This document shows positions 53,301 through 60,273 of a stretch of 64,000 nt of DNA, one piece after another; the stretch's first letter is position 1, and every line of letters starts with the position of its first letter. The notes below the pieces were generated by a model that was not told where the DNA came from, did no database searches, and saw only the letters and a list, made by a program, of their open reading frames with translations. The translations under genes were made by a program, and so were the position numbers. This DNA is from Icerya purchasi (taxonomy: Eukaryota; Arthropoda; Insecta; Hemiptera; Monophlebidae), in NCBI GenBank assembly GCA_039619475.1, contig CM077116.1, positions 456,567,576 through 456,631,575 on the forward strand, read 5' to 3'.

Positions 53301-53487
53301 ATGATGTTGCAACATATAAATATACGATAATTCGTCGGCAAAGGTTGACAAAATTGAAAAAGAGATTTTATCACGTTTAAATTAAACTAAAATGTACTCT
53401 GAAATTTATTAGTTTTAAAAATTAATTACATTTCCAATTTTTTCAGATTTTGTACAAGTACATGATGATAATTGTAGGTGGACTTGA
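24129..53487 (+). CDS. Gene B: secreted protein with three 8-cysteine Kazal-like domains (7 exons)
   Basis: Exons are 24129-24237, 37061-37528, 45332-45382, 45573-45806, 46588-46644, 50271-50456 and 53447-53487. All six introns are GT-AG and phase 1. The internal exons are each a multiple of 3, and the joined coding length (1146 nt) gives 381 residues plus stop. Residues about 25-40 form a hydrophobic signal segment (VVCFALLVLNVLA, cleavage predicted before YETTED). A Gln/His-, Ser/Thr- and Asn-rich linker follows, with potential N-glycosylation sites. The three domains start near residues 149, 242 and 323. Each has the order C..C..C-x(7-13)-C-x(13-14)-C-x3-C-x3-C-x(14-16)-C with Y-x-P-V/I-C, and each is completed by the following small exon. 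Introns are large (up to 12.8 kb) and filled with transposons. The exon 2-7 chain is strong because each domain is completed by its neighbour. Exon 1 is less certain. Protease inhibition is inferred from the fold. Confidence 0.72.
24244..28280 (+). other. Gene B intron 1, first part: no further gene recognised
   Basis: Mostly AT-rich sequence. Short frames near 26077 and 26271 have no recognisable content or splice context. Confidence 0.4.
28280..28430 (+). mobile_element. LINE 3'-tail fragment
   Basis: A pyrimidine-rich stretch ends in CTCCGAAAAAAAAA. It resembles the tails of the RNase H-bearing LINE family near 41100 and 42440. Only about 150 bp remain. Confidence 0.45.
29185..29457 (-). 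mobile_element. hAT-type MITE, family 1 copy 4
   Basis: 273 bp with a perfect 8-bp duplication AATGTAAC (29177-29184 and 29458-29465). Ends are CATGGGCGTCGCC and GGCGACGCCCTTG. It is inverted relative to copies 1-3 and lies inside gene B intron 1. Confidence 0.9.
29466..31718. other. Gene B intron 1, no gene recognised
   Basis: The 94-codon frame at 29997 begins MKTIVLLKYALA but continues without cysteines and without a phase-1 donor. It is not supported as an exon. Confidence 0.4.
31719..32022 (-). mobile_element. hAT-type MITE, family 1 copy 5
   Basis: 304 bp, inverted, with ends CATGGGTGTCGCC and GGTGACTCCCTTG and a C homopolymer of 13. The flanking 8-mers do not match cleanly (GCGACATA against ACATCAGT), so the target duplication has decayed or a border was rearranged. 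It keeps the longer core that copy 3 also has. Confidence 0.8.
32758..34050 (-). mobile_element. mariner transposon, near full length, 1293 bp
   Basis: Inverted repeats of about 28 bp (left CGATGGTTGATTAATAAG; right, reverse-complemented, CGAGGGTTGATCAATAAG) differ at two positions. TA dinucleotides flank the element at 32756-32757 and 34051-34052. It sits inside a hAT-type element. It encodes one decayed transposase on the minus strand. The ends appear intact enough to be mobilised in trans. Confidence 0.93.
32826..33871 (-). pseudogene. mariner transposase pseudogene
   Basis: Read from MEKEQYRSVIRFLF at 33871 (helix-turn-helix region with WFNEFKRG) to the stop at 32826. The DD34D catalytic core is recognisable: first Asp in IVDET (about 33395), second in HHDNEPAH (about 33120), third in PYLPDLAPCDFYLF (about 33015). 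Damage includes a frameshift near residue 70 (about 33693), a TGA where Trp is expected directly after the IVDET block, and another frameshift in an A run near 32975. The enzyme would cut and paste DNA at TA sites; this copy cannot. Confidence 0.9.
34357..34923. other. Gene B intron 1, no gene recognised
   Basis: No motif or repeat end was found. Confidence 0.4.
34932..35414. mobile_element. hAT-type nonautonomous element, 483 bp
   Basis: A perfect 8-bp duplication ATTGTATG (34924-34931 and 35415-35422). Ends are CAGTGGCGTAGC and GCTACGCCCCGG. The termini resemble those of the 1.6-kb hAT at 8366, so they probably share a transposase source. There is no coding capacity. Confidence 0.9.
35423..36270. 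other. Gene B intron 1, no gene recognised
   Basis: AT-rich sequence, no supported exon. Confidence 0.4.
36275..36586 (-). other. Minus-strand ORF with membrane-protein character, unassigned
   Basis: 103 codons that include a hydrophobic segment (LLDIMLFMVTYVLSV) and then a segment EFNYFSTPSEPFYYILNIF, whose P..P-x-Y-Y pattern loosely recalls insect odorant-receptor sequences. There are no flanking splice sites in phase and no second exon was found. It lies inside gene B intron 1. It could be chance. Confidence 0.2.
37061..37528 (+). CDS. Gene B exon 2: linker and main block of Kazal-like domain 1
   Basis: The acceptor TTCTTAG ends at 37060 and the donor GTTAGT starts at 37529; the exon is phase 1 on both sides. 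It encodes LAYETTEDN, a QQQQH patch, a Ser/Thr/Asn linker, and then CPCPC, VYAPIC, TFNSQC, HLIC and YNQC. The eighth cysteine is missing here and is supplied by exon 3. Introns 1 and 2 on either side are long. Confidence 0.82.
37529..37975 (+). other. Gene B intron 2, start: no other feature
   Basis: AT-rich intron sequence with no motif found. Confidence 0.4.
37976..38400 (+). mobile_element. LINE 3' fragment
   Basis: A pyrimidine-rich segment ends with a CCTAGTTAATCAGCCCAAAG-type tail and an A-rich end, like the tails near 41095 and 42440. An AG near 38304 resembles a splice acceptor, but the frame behind it has no cysteine, so it is not a gene B exon. Confidence 0.5.
38600..38880 (-). mobile_element. 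Jockey-type LINE ORF2 C-terminal fragment
   Basis: The minus-strand frame at 38620-38868 reads RIQQFQSKALRIICNASYYL, then EIIHHDLNV and further IYLQKY. This matches the conserved C-terminal end of Jockey-clade ORF2. No other part of the element is nearby. Confidence 0.7.
39410..41125 (+). mobile_element. LINE fragment with RT end and RNase H domain
   Basis: On the plus strand, decayed frames give the region after the RT (GALKSSPIAVVLSE near 39710). A clear RNase H start follows, VIFTDGSKTSDRTGAAFS near 40090-40140, with later SDFNGGLLSIS. The copy ends in the TCTCTGGTTGACAAGTCC tail plus A run at 41085-41120. Stops and frameshifts are frequent. It lies in gene B intron 2. Confidence 0.8.
41379..41997. 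mobile_element. hAT-type nonautonomous element, about 620 bp
   Basis: It starts CAGTGACGGATTCACGGGG and ends CTCTGGATCCTCCCCTG, which are imperfect inverted repeats. The flanks are TA-rich (left TATATATA, right TATGTATA), compatible with a slightly decayed 8-bp duplication. There is no coding sequence. Confidence 0.6.
42045..42482 (+). mobile_element. LINE 3'-end fragment with terminal Cys/His motif
   Basis: The plus frame has LPDCHCPY, CPLHPNEAVVCDADHIFFEC and then a hydrophobic C-terminus ending VVSDRIKF. It is followed by a GGTCTCTGGTTGACGAGCCC tail and a run of about 26 A. It is one of the better-preserved 3' ends of this LINE family in the window. Confidence 0.8.
42737..42990 (+). repeat. 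Second copy of a hAT-associated repeat segment
   Basis: ACTTGGCCATTTTGGCCTCG and the following 110 bp nearly match 32372-32500. The end GGGTAGCCTAAGAATTACG matches the sequence near 32717. It is a shorter relative of the interrupted element at 32271-34348, without recognised termini. Confidence 0.75.
43500..44100 (+). mobile_element. LINE endonuclease-domain fragment
   Basis: Decayed plus frames near 43720-43870 resemble the end of an APE-type endonuclease (a PNDSSP motif, a SIDLSFTSLNL stretch, then GSDPIPIII in place of the SDHxPI active-site motif). The catalytic His is lost. It is probably the same LINE family as the RT piece at 48700. Confidence 0.6.
44300..45331 (+). other. Gene B intron 2, end: no other feature
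   Basis: AT-rich sequence. It closes with the T-rich acceptor of exon 3. Confidence 0.4.
45332..45382 (+). CDS. Gene B exon 3: last cysteine of domain 1
   Basis: A 51-nt exon between a T-rich acceptor (AG at 45330-45331) and GTAAGT at 45383. In phase 1 it reads R-YGLVFHHSCPTFLLLQ. It aligns with exon 5 (GYTYLYLHRGYC) in length, phase and cysteine position, which is the main support for such a short exon. Confidence 0.7.
45573..45806 (+). CDS. Gene B exon 4: linker and main block of Kazal-like domain 2
   Basis: The acceptor AAATAG ends at 45572 and the donor GTTGGT starts at 45807, phase 1 at both ends. It encodes NSNRYNAVEDDTRRQTD, a Ser-rich bridge, then CDCAHC, YYPIC, NFDSWC, HFDC and ENKC. 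A competing donor, GTAATT four bases further, would put exon 5 out of frame. Confidence 0.82.
46588..46644 (+). CDS. Gene B exon 5: last cysteine of domain 2
   Basis: A 57-nt exon after ATTATAG, ending before GTAAGT (46645). It reads G-YTYLYLHRGYCVPDMHDI. If the donor is not used the frame stops four bases after the exon-intron border region (TAA at 46650-46652), which would give a shorter protein with two domains. Confidence 0.78.
46773..47231 (-). mobile_element. Retrotransposed LINE fragment with 12-bp target duplication
   Basis: AGTTACGCCGAT occurs at 46761-46772 and again at 47232-47243, bracketing the insert. On the minus strand it joins an endonuclease-start motif (RIMQINVEGMSRA) directly to a C-terminal Cys/His motif (CDCGHLRQTVEHSIRVPKK). 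It is therefore an internally deleted LINE. It sits in gene B intron 5. Confidence 0.7.
47244..48690 (+). other. Gene B intron 5, no gene recognised
   Basis: AT-rich. The piece near 48160-48450 (GGTATAACCCATCATCAGC) looks like repeat debris but has no ends that I can define. Confidence 0.35.
48700..49850 (+). mobile_element. LINE reverse-transcriptase fragment
   Basis: Plus-strand frames carry, in order, FGFCPSPLDCIS (RT fingers), IAPFVDISTAFNIVHLPTL (palm, D-x-S-x-A-F), LLFFADDAPIYSS (the catalytic FADD box), and SKLDRIQNICLF with GALRSTSIPAILAE (thumb and connection). Frames shift between these blocks. It belongs to the RNase H-bearing LINE family seen at 39410. It is inactive. Confidence 0.85.
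49860..50270 (+). other. Gene B intron 5, last part
   Basis: No feature other than the acceptor of exon 6. Confidence 0.5.
50271..50456 (+). CDS. Gene B exon 6: main block of Kazal-like domain 3
   Basis: The acceptor TTCGCAG ends at 50270 and the donor GTAAGT starts at 50457; phase 1 on both sides. It encodes FSDKSDTTVTKEVDN, then CELC, IAQC, YYPVC, FKSRC, HLRC and HNQC. The upstream in-frame ATG near 50240 belongs to the intron and is not needed. Confidence 0.82.
50950..52020 (-). mobile_element. LINE RNase H fragment, minus strand
   Basis: The minus strand reads ICGRNIINKSKIKQLQ and SLHTGALLS (post-RT region, 52007-51759). Decayed RNase H stretches follow (EYVEMYAVFEAL near 51310; TVTDST near 51240), and then WVPAFCGIFGNEMADRLT near 51150-51100. 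It differs from the copies at 15950 and 39410, so it is a second RNase H-bearing family. Confidence 0.75.
52030..53446. other. Gene B intron 6; unidentified less AT-rich stretch near 52550-53030
   Basis: 52550-53030 has higher GC than its neighbours and a 68-codon minus frame without recognisable motifs. It is probably repeat debris. The remainder is AT-rich and ends in the acceptor of exon 7. Confidence 0.35.
53447..53487 (+). CDS. Gene B terminal exon 7: last cysteine of domain 3 and stop
   Basis: After the strong acceptor TTTTTTCAG the 41-nt exon reads, in phase 1, Y-FVQVHDDNCRWT and TGA (53485-53487). It supplies the eighth cysteine 16 residues after the seventh, consistent with domains 1 and 2. 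Polyadenylation hexamers follow within 260 bp. Confidence 0.75.
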
Positions 53488-53688
53488 ATGAATAATTTTG
53501 TTTCTTAACCGGGAAATGCATTTATATAAACATTAATGCACATATCACGTTTATTTTTTATTTTTTTTTAAACACATTCCATTGTATAACTAAATTTAAA
53601 TACATATTTATTACATTTAAATGCATTACTATCAGACATTTTTTTTTCTCACCACTCCGGTTATTTACTATAGAAAGATATATACATA

Positions 53689-53747
53689 AATAAAATGATA
53701 AATAAGTTCGCCCTTGCATCGAGCAGAAACTGCTAGATTTCAATAAA
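53689..53747 (+). promoter_or_regulatory. Candidate polyadenylation signals of gene B
   Basis: AATAAA occurs at 53689-53694 and 53742-53747, about 200 and 255 bp after the stop. Each is followed by T-rich sequence. Either could end the transcript. Confidence 0.5.
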
Positions 53748-53814
53748 CTTTAGTCTGATTTAATTTGCTTTATTACATTTTATTTTTTCCCAGTGTGCAC
53801 TAGCACGGGTCATT

Positions 53815-54270
53815 TACCCAACGCAAAGAATTAGAAGAATGATGAGACATAAGAAGTGACAGGTTATATCAGGAAGTGATTAGAAATAGAATAAATGAAG
53901 ACAGCTAACAAAGGAACGGCAAAAGGAGATGGAAGAGCAAGAATGTAGTGAGCACTGTAAGAAGTCAGGAAGCCAAGGCGAAACAGGTTGGAATATGATG
54001 TAATACAGGAACATTCAAATAGAAGGTGATTCACACCACAGGTTAAATTTAAGATAGGAGGATAAAAGGAATACAAAGGAGACTGAACAATAGTAAAAGA
54101 AAAAGAGAAGCAGGAAGCAGACTATGGCAAAAGCGAAGGTGAATTATGGAAAAAGTAATAGAACGGCTGATGCAGGGGAAATTATTAAACCAGGGAGAAG
54201 GAGGTGGAGAAGGTTGTAGGACAAGGTAAAAGGAGTTAGGGTTGAAGAAAAATAATTGTACACCATTACT
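53815..54270 (-). mobile_element. LINE 3'-end fragment, minus strand
   Basis: The minus frame 54076-53864 has a decayed C..VNHLLFEC motif, then the hydrophobic C-terminus ending IYSISNHF. It is the counterpart of the end at 42045-42400. The purine-rich plus strand is typical of the reverse orientation. Confidence 0.7.
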
Positions 54271-54369
54271 TTATCTAATTTCTCTACAATCTACAATAGA
54301 TATTAAATATATTTTTGGACATAATGCAACTCACTAATTACAATTCAGCTCGACCTTACATACCCCAAA

Positions 54370-56160
54370 CTCTTTTTTTATTTTTTATAGAATAATCTCA
54401 GTGATCTTTTGGATAATCATTTGCATCAAGATACTGTGTATTATCCATAATGTCTTCATAAAAATCAGCTGTTCTAAACTCCTAAGTGAATCGGTATCAC
54501 AATACAAAAGATTAATTTCCTTATACATCTTACAAATTAAATTGTAATGGAAATCAAAAATTTTCAATTTCCTTAAATCTAAACTAGCCAAATTTAGTCG
54601 TTATTAAACTTAAATGTGTCACAATTAAAACGATAGTTTACTAAATATTGTTCTGTACTTTATTAGTGACAAGCTGTATCTTAATCCTATGTTTGACAGT
54701 TTCCATCATTTTCTCAAAAATACAATTATTTACTAGCTTCCAATAGTTCTCAAATTCATTAGCGACCTATTTCCACTGCAGAATGTTCAAGTCAATGTAT
54801 GACTTTAACCACGCCGATTGATTGAAATAAAAAATGACTCAATGCACTAGTTGCAGTTTTAGCATTAATGCAACTGATTATTTAAGATTTCTACAGTGAA
54901 TGCAGTTATGTTTATTTTTTAGTTCATTAATCAACTTGTTCTAATTTTTAATCGATTTATATTCAGGACGCAGAGGTAAATTATTATGTACATGAAGGAT
55001 ATTGTAAATCTACCTCAAGCACAAAACCAACAGAGTCATCATCAGGCACACATACAATATTTAATATTCTGACTAAGCTATCTGAAACCATTTGTAGAAA
55101 GTAACTCACCCATAGTCTAGCCATATAGATTGTTAGTAACCAAATATGCTATTAATGTATTATTTGTACCACATCATTAGTCTAGCACATTTATCATTAC
55201 TACTAGTCATTATTACAGCTATTAATGAAGGCATTTTCTGCCCTACTATATTGTTTTTGACACATACCACCATGTAGTCTGGCTTCAAAGAATGAAATCA
55301 CATTATAATGGGTTAAAAATTCTAGTTGAACCTTTGTCAATCTTACTATTGCCTGGAAAGCTAATTCGGGAGTAGTTCAACTCCATGCAAGATCTACTTT
55401 ATAGATTTTATATCAAACGCTTCTAAAGTTTTCTAAAAATATCAGCAATAAGAAGTACATCCGTCTTTAGGTACACATCACTGTACTCGCATAGTATTTG
55501 AACATTTAATGTATTCCACACACTCAGTGCATGTAAGTAATCTCCTTCACTAATATCCGATTTCGTCAGTGAACTGTAAAAATATCTCTTTTCAGGCAAA
55601 CTAAATTCTTCCAATTTTCCCCATGAAGATGTATACGGAAAAGGAAGCAAGTCAGACGATCTTATGTAGCAGATTGTATGATGAAGCGAATTATCAGCCA
55701 AATAACTAGTCAACTTTTCTAACCCGCTTACCATGATATGGAATGTATCGATAAATCTTATTTTCATTTTGTTACTGATTTTCTTTTTGAAGATGATATG
55801 TAGCATTCTTCGCTATTTGGTATTACCTCGATATCTTGTCGTCATATGCTAGATCACTAATGAATAAGTGAGTGTCATACTTACTGAGATTATGTGTGAA
55901 TACTAGAGCAAATAGCAAAACCTAAATTATACTTTGCATGTGATGCACCATAAAATTTTCCAGTCAAATGATCATGTTCTGCAACTTTATAGTTATGCAG
56001 AAGTTCTTCACAAATGTAATACATTGTTGATGATACGTATTTTTCTCATGTATCTACTGTCCACTACGAAAGATTATTTTTCTGATAATTGTTTTCTATC
56101 TATGTTTTTCGCACATCTCTCACCAACTATTCATAAAATATTTTGCTTGAATTAGGATCA
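54370..56160 (-). pseudogene. Protein-primed family B DNA polymerase remnant (Polinton/Maverick-like)
   Basis: Minus-strand pieces lie in the right order. A CYIC plus DHDHLTG region is near 56025-55965. Next is a FIDTFHIMVSGL exonuclease-domain stretch with DLLPFPY and YSDVYLKTDVLL (55806-55423). A FLTHYNVISFFE stretch with HGGM follows near 55330-55270. Last is FDFHYNLICKMY with the polymerase motif LLYCDTDSL (54591-54480). Stops, shifts and gaps break the frame throughout, so nothing functional remains. Polymerases of this type copy Polintons and related adintovirus-like DNA. I saw no integrase, ATPase, protease or capsid gene beside it, so it is a fragment. Confidence 0.8.
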
Positions 56161-56279
56161 CGATGACTTTCGACTTCAGTCAAATACTGAGTTCAACACC
56201 TTCTTCACATCTCAACACAATATAATAACAAAAGCTAAATGCTTTATGTCGCTGTAAAGAAATAGTACTAGACTTTTTT

Positions 56280-57600
56280 CAAAAATTATTTTGAATGGCA
56301 TCATCTGAACATCATCCACCATATATACTTTTAAATACCGCATCGGTATTTACTTTAAGAATAGAGTGACTTTTTTTATAAGGTAATTAATGGGGGGAAA
56401 AACAAAGGGCAAACGTTCATATTGTTTTCGTCATCGACGCTAAAAAGACATTTACTTCGGTAAGTAGAGAAACAGGGTAGAAGTGCCCAAAATCTATTAC
56501 ATGTCCACCAACGCTTTTTCAGCTAACATAATTACTACGTAATATAAACAATGGGGACTTCGTTCGGCGATTAAGAAGGTCCCTACAAATGCGAGACTAA
56601 AAAAATGGATGTGCACTCGCACCAACATTGTTTGATTTTTACACGAGTGTAACATAATTTTATGATTTAGTTATTTTTAACGATGGCTTGCATAAGCTGG
56701 TTAAATATAAAGTTAAATCCCCGATCAGTTCCTCTAAAGTCAGGAGTCTGCAGTATGTGGACGATTACATAATGATAAGCAACACAAGGTGAACAAGATG
56801 TGCAACATGCTATCATAACTGACTGAAACAAAGGCTTTGAATATAAACTATGAAAAAATTAAAATCATTCGTATTAACGATGAAACAAATGCCTTTATTC
56901 TAAATGGTAAAAACACGAGCTCAGTAGGCTTTTTTAAGTATCTTGGGAACTTTGTCAGCAAGGACATAACTCGCGATCGTACATTTTTTTTACACATAAT
57001 TAACGTTAATATGTCATACCGCAGATTAGCTCACCGAGTGTTCAGTAATAAAAATCTATTAGTAGAAAGCAAAATATCAGTTCACATTTCAATCATGCTC
57101 TATGACGTAGTGGCCAGTAATCAGAAAGCAGGAAAATACTAGAATCGTGCCACGTTAGGTTCTTGAGAAAAATTTATGACAAGACGAACGAGTACATATC
57201 GATGGTATCCGAATGATCATCGGTTGATCAACTTTTAGCTGGGATTAAAATGGACGAACATGCAATCTGTATGAATGAAGAACGCACTATGTTATACGGT
57301 GCATTGTGGGGAGGAAAAAGACCTTCAAAGTCGCCTTAGGTTGCATTATGAAGATTGAAGATGTCTTCGAGAAAGATTTGAACAAAAATAATCCCTGCAA
57401 CTGGTAGATGAAGAAATGCAACACTGCAGGGAAATTAATTCAAATTGGCCATAAACAAAGAGTGATGGACGGCTGTAATTGTAGCAGTAAGAAGAATGGT
57501 AAACAATCGACAACAAATGTTAGCGGACAGTAGCAGCACTTTAAATTCTGAGATGTAGTTTCAGAACAACTTTAATTTCACATAATACAAGTACGAGAAA
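56280..57600 (+). mobile_element. LINE reverse-transcriptase 3' half, third family
   Basis: The plus strand reads a decayed RT core (an APTLF-type B box near 56620) and then the frame 56837-57142 with NINYEKIKIIRIND, FFKYLGNFVSKD and SYRRLAHRVFSNKNLL. These match the RT thumb of LINEs whose RT is followed by a MTW-type segment. It ends near an A run at 57609. Stops are frequent. Confidence 0.7.
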
Positions 57601-57619
57601 CTACGAGACAAAAAAAAAA

Positions 57620-58782
57620 AAACTCGTTACAAAAGATACATATATATACATACATATATAATGTATGATGCATTTGAATTTAAAATCGTTATGTTCACTG
57701 TAGGTCAAAAACATCATCATATCAGAGTCGACGCTCCTGTGCATCAAGTCCAATTCTATGAAAATGATTGCAATTATTACTGGAAATGCCTCTTCCCCCA
57801 AAGATCGTCCTCGGGAAACGGAAGAAAAATTTTTTTTAATATAATCGCCTGATAAAAACTTTATTACGTGTACATATCATATATACATATGTATAATTTA
57901 ATTGGTAATTCTGAATTTAAGCATATTCGTAACATGAGAAATTAATTTTATACGGTAGATCGAGAAAATTAGGAACAGGATGTAGTGTATGCTACCACTT
58001 TAATGATTTTTTTTAACATATCCGTTTGTTTTTGTGCGTTAGTTTACAGGCGCGGCGGTATCGCGACATCGCTAGAAACATTAAAGTACAGGAAACAGAA
58101 CAAAGAGAGAAAGAATAAAGATTGCTAATCATCGTTCCTTCGAACTATTAATAATTGTGGGACAATGGTGTATTTCTAAAAGCTAACGGATACAGAGCGG
58201 GAGTTACATGTTAATTGCTTCAAAAATAAGTTGGTCGACGAATGGGTCGCTCAAGCACTGCGATTCCGTGATTTGTGTGCGGCACGAAGAGATTTGTTTA
58301 TTAATTCTCAACAGTCGTTCATAATTGTAACGAATTAATTGCACTGCTGGCGGTGTACCGCTTGCTCAATTGAAATTCACCCACCACTACAAATGAAATC
58401 ATTTTATTTCAAAAAATATTAGCAGGCATCGTGATACCGACGTGCAAAGCACACAATTAAACTCTCGAGGCGTACCCTTCTGACTCTGCCACATTTAAAT
58501 GACAATTTGCTTCGCAGTTAGCGCACTGGGAGAGGCTGGGGTAGGTCGCATTAAAAGGAATATTCTTTTACATATCCTACTACCGAGCTATGTGATGATG
58601 ATGTAGCATAATCATTAACCGGTTCAACTCTCCATAGAGTTTAATTTTATTCGCAGCAAGGACGAATACAATCGACGGGAACGTAGTTTGTTGGCAGATG
58701 TCTTCATTCGACAACGCTGCATTCGTACATACCACCCGTGCAGAGAATTACACGAGAAACGTCACCGTACAAGATAGCCAAT
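57620..58782 (+). other. Upstream region of gene C
   Basis: 57620-58000 is AT-rich. 58030-58782 has clearly more G and C than the surroundings and few long homopolymers, as expected for promoter-proximal or 5' untranslated sequence. No upstream exon was identified. Confidence 0.4.
58704..58709 (+). promoter_or_regulatory. Possible arthropod initiator (TCATTC) of gene C
   Basis: TCATTC fits the arthropod initiator TCAKTY and lies 74-79 bp before the start codon. There is no TATA box at -30 and no clear downstream element, so this is weak. Confidence 0.2.
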
Positions 58783-58813
58783 ATGAAGACCGTCGCATTT
58801 GTTCTTTTGATCG
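58783..58813 (+). CDS. Gene C first coding exon (signal-peptide start)
   Basis: ATG at 58783, preceded by the favourable context CCAAT, opens MKTVAFVLLI plus one G, then the donor GTACGT at 58814. This is a typical signal-peptide first exon ending in phase 1, as the first exons of genes A and B must. Gene A's second exon begins in the same phase with the remainder of a signal peptide. A third family member starting here is therefore likely. The downstream exons were not identified; a possible acceptor is at 63988. Confidence 0.55.
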
Positions 58814-60240
58814 GTACGTATATTATTAGTATTATTTCTTTTTTTTTTCAGTCTATAATAACCGGGACTCATATTTAATGCGCTAAAAAGAACTTTAAAA
58901 TATGCACTAAAAGTTTTGTTTATATTTAAAAACCGAAACAAAATTTTGCGTTTTCCACCGCAAATTTTTATTATACGCTGAATTTTTCTTCTTCTCATTA
59001 TAACTGAGAGGACAATTTATGAATGTATTTATACAAATGTAGCTTACAAATATAAATATGTCACTGAAATTGTAACACTTTTCTTCTAATTAACAACGAC
59101 GCTATATACCTTTACTTTGCACATTTTTTTCCTCAGATACAACAACAGATAAATTTTAATATAGGTGATTTCGCTTGACTAGGGTAGTAATTTGATTTCA
59201 TTTTAAAGGTTTTTTTGTTTGTTCGGTTTTTTTTAGAGAAAAACAAATTTTCTTTATTTTTAAAAATATTTTTCAATCTACAGCTAAATTACGGAAGAAA
59301 AACAAATTACTACCAATACACGCTTAATTTTTAAAAAACTAATATCACTTTACGCGTAATTATAATTAATAATTATGTTAAAAAAAAAAAGACCTATTTT
59401 CGATTGTTTTTGTGGTTCAAAAAATTAAAACTGTCGACATCTATTGCCTGCAATAATATTACCCCAACTGGTAAATTTCCATGATTAATTCGACTCTGTC
59501 TCAACTATTCGGAAAAATGTCTCAAGTAAATAAAATAAGAATATAATGCGCCCCTTCTTTTTAAGGGGGTGATTGAAGTACATCCAACATGCGACGCCCT
59601 TGATTCGTTTCGATCGAACATAAACTAAAACTGTGAATCATAAATACGTGAAAAGCATAAAACCAAAAAGAAGTTGATTAAAAAAAAAAAAGTCGTCCGT
59701 TAAATAACAAAATATACATAAAGTTGCTCGTAAACAATTTAAACGCAGACAACCATCAAATAAAAATAAATGGATCACAAAAAAAAAGTACCTCAACAAA
59801 TTCAAACATGTCGTTTTTATCTATATTTCGCCTCTTTAATTCTCCGTATTCTTTTTTTTTTTTTTTTCTACGGCTTAAATCCTATTTAGCGTAAATAGTT
59901 TTACACGAGGATAATAAACGATTTCTGGACCATCTTTCTTAGCTTACCTTCGTTAATCACAAATCAGCATTTTTATTAATTTTAACTTCGAACATGAGAA
60001 ATCTCAATACATCTTAGGCATGCAGATGTAGAGTAAGAAGTGTACGGGACACAGCTGTTTAAATTTCGATAAGAGCAACCGTTGTATACTCTAGCTCAAC
60101 TTAAAAAAAAGTAATTTCTGGAAATTTTTTTAATAAAAGTTCTGAGAGAGAATCAAATTTTTGGAGATAACTCGGTGGCCTTCAATTAAGGAAAAACTTA
60201 TAAAAATGACTGGTAACAAAATTTTATAGTCATTCCCTGT

Positions 60241-60242
<2 letters not shown>

Positions 60243-60272
<30 letters not shown>
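60243..60272. repeat. (T)30 homopolymer
   Basis: Thirty consecutive T. It may be the tail of an old minus-strand retroinsertion or simple slippage. Confidence 0.9.

Positions 60273-60273
<1 letters not shown>

Noticed and set aside
59145..59175. Acceptor TTTCCTCAG near 59138 as gene C exon 2
   Set aside because: The phase-1 reading gives DTTTDKF and an immediate stop, without finishing the signal peptide.
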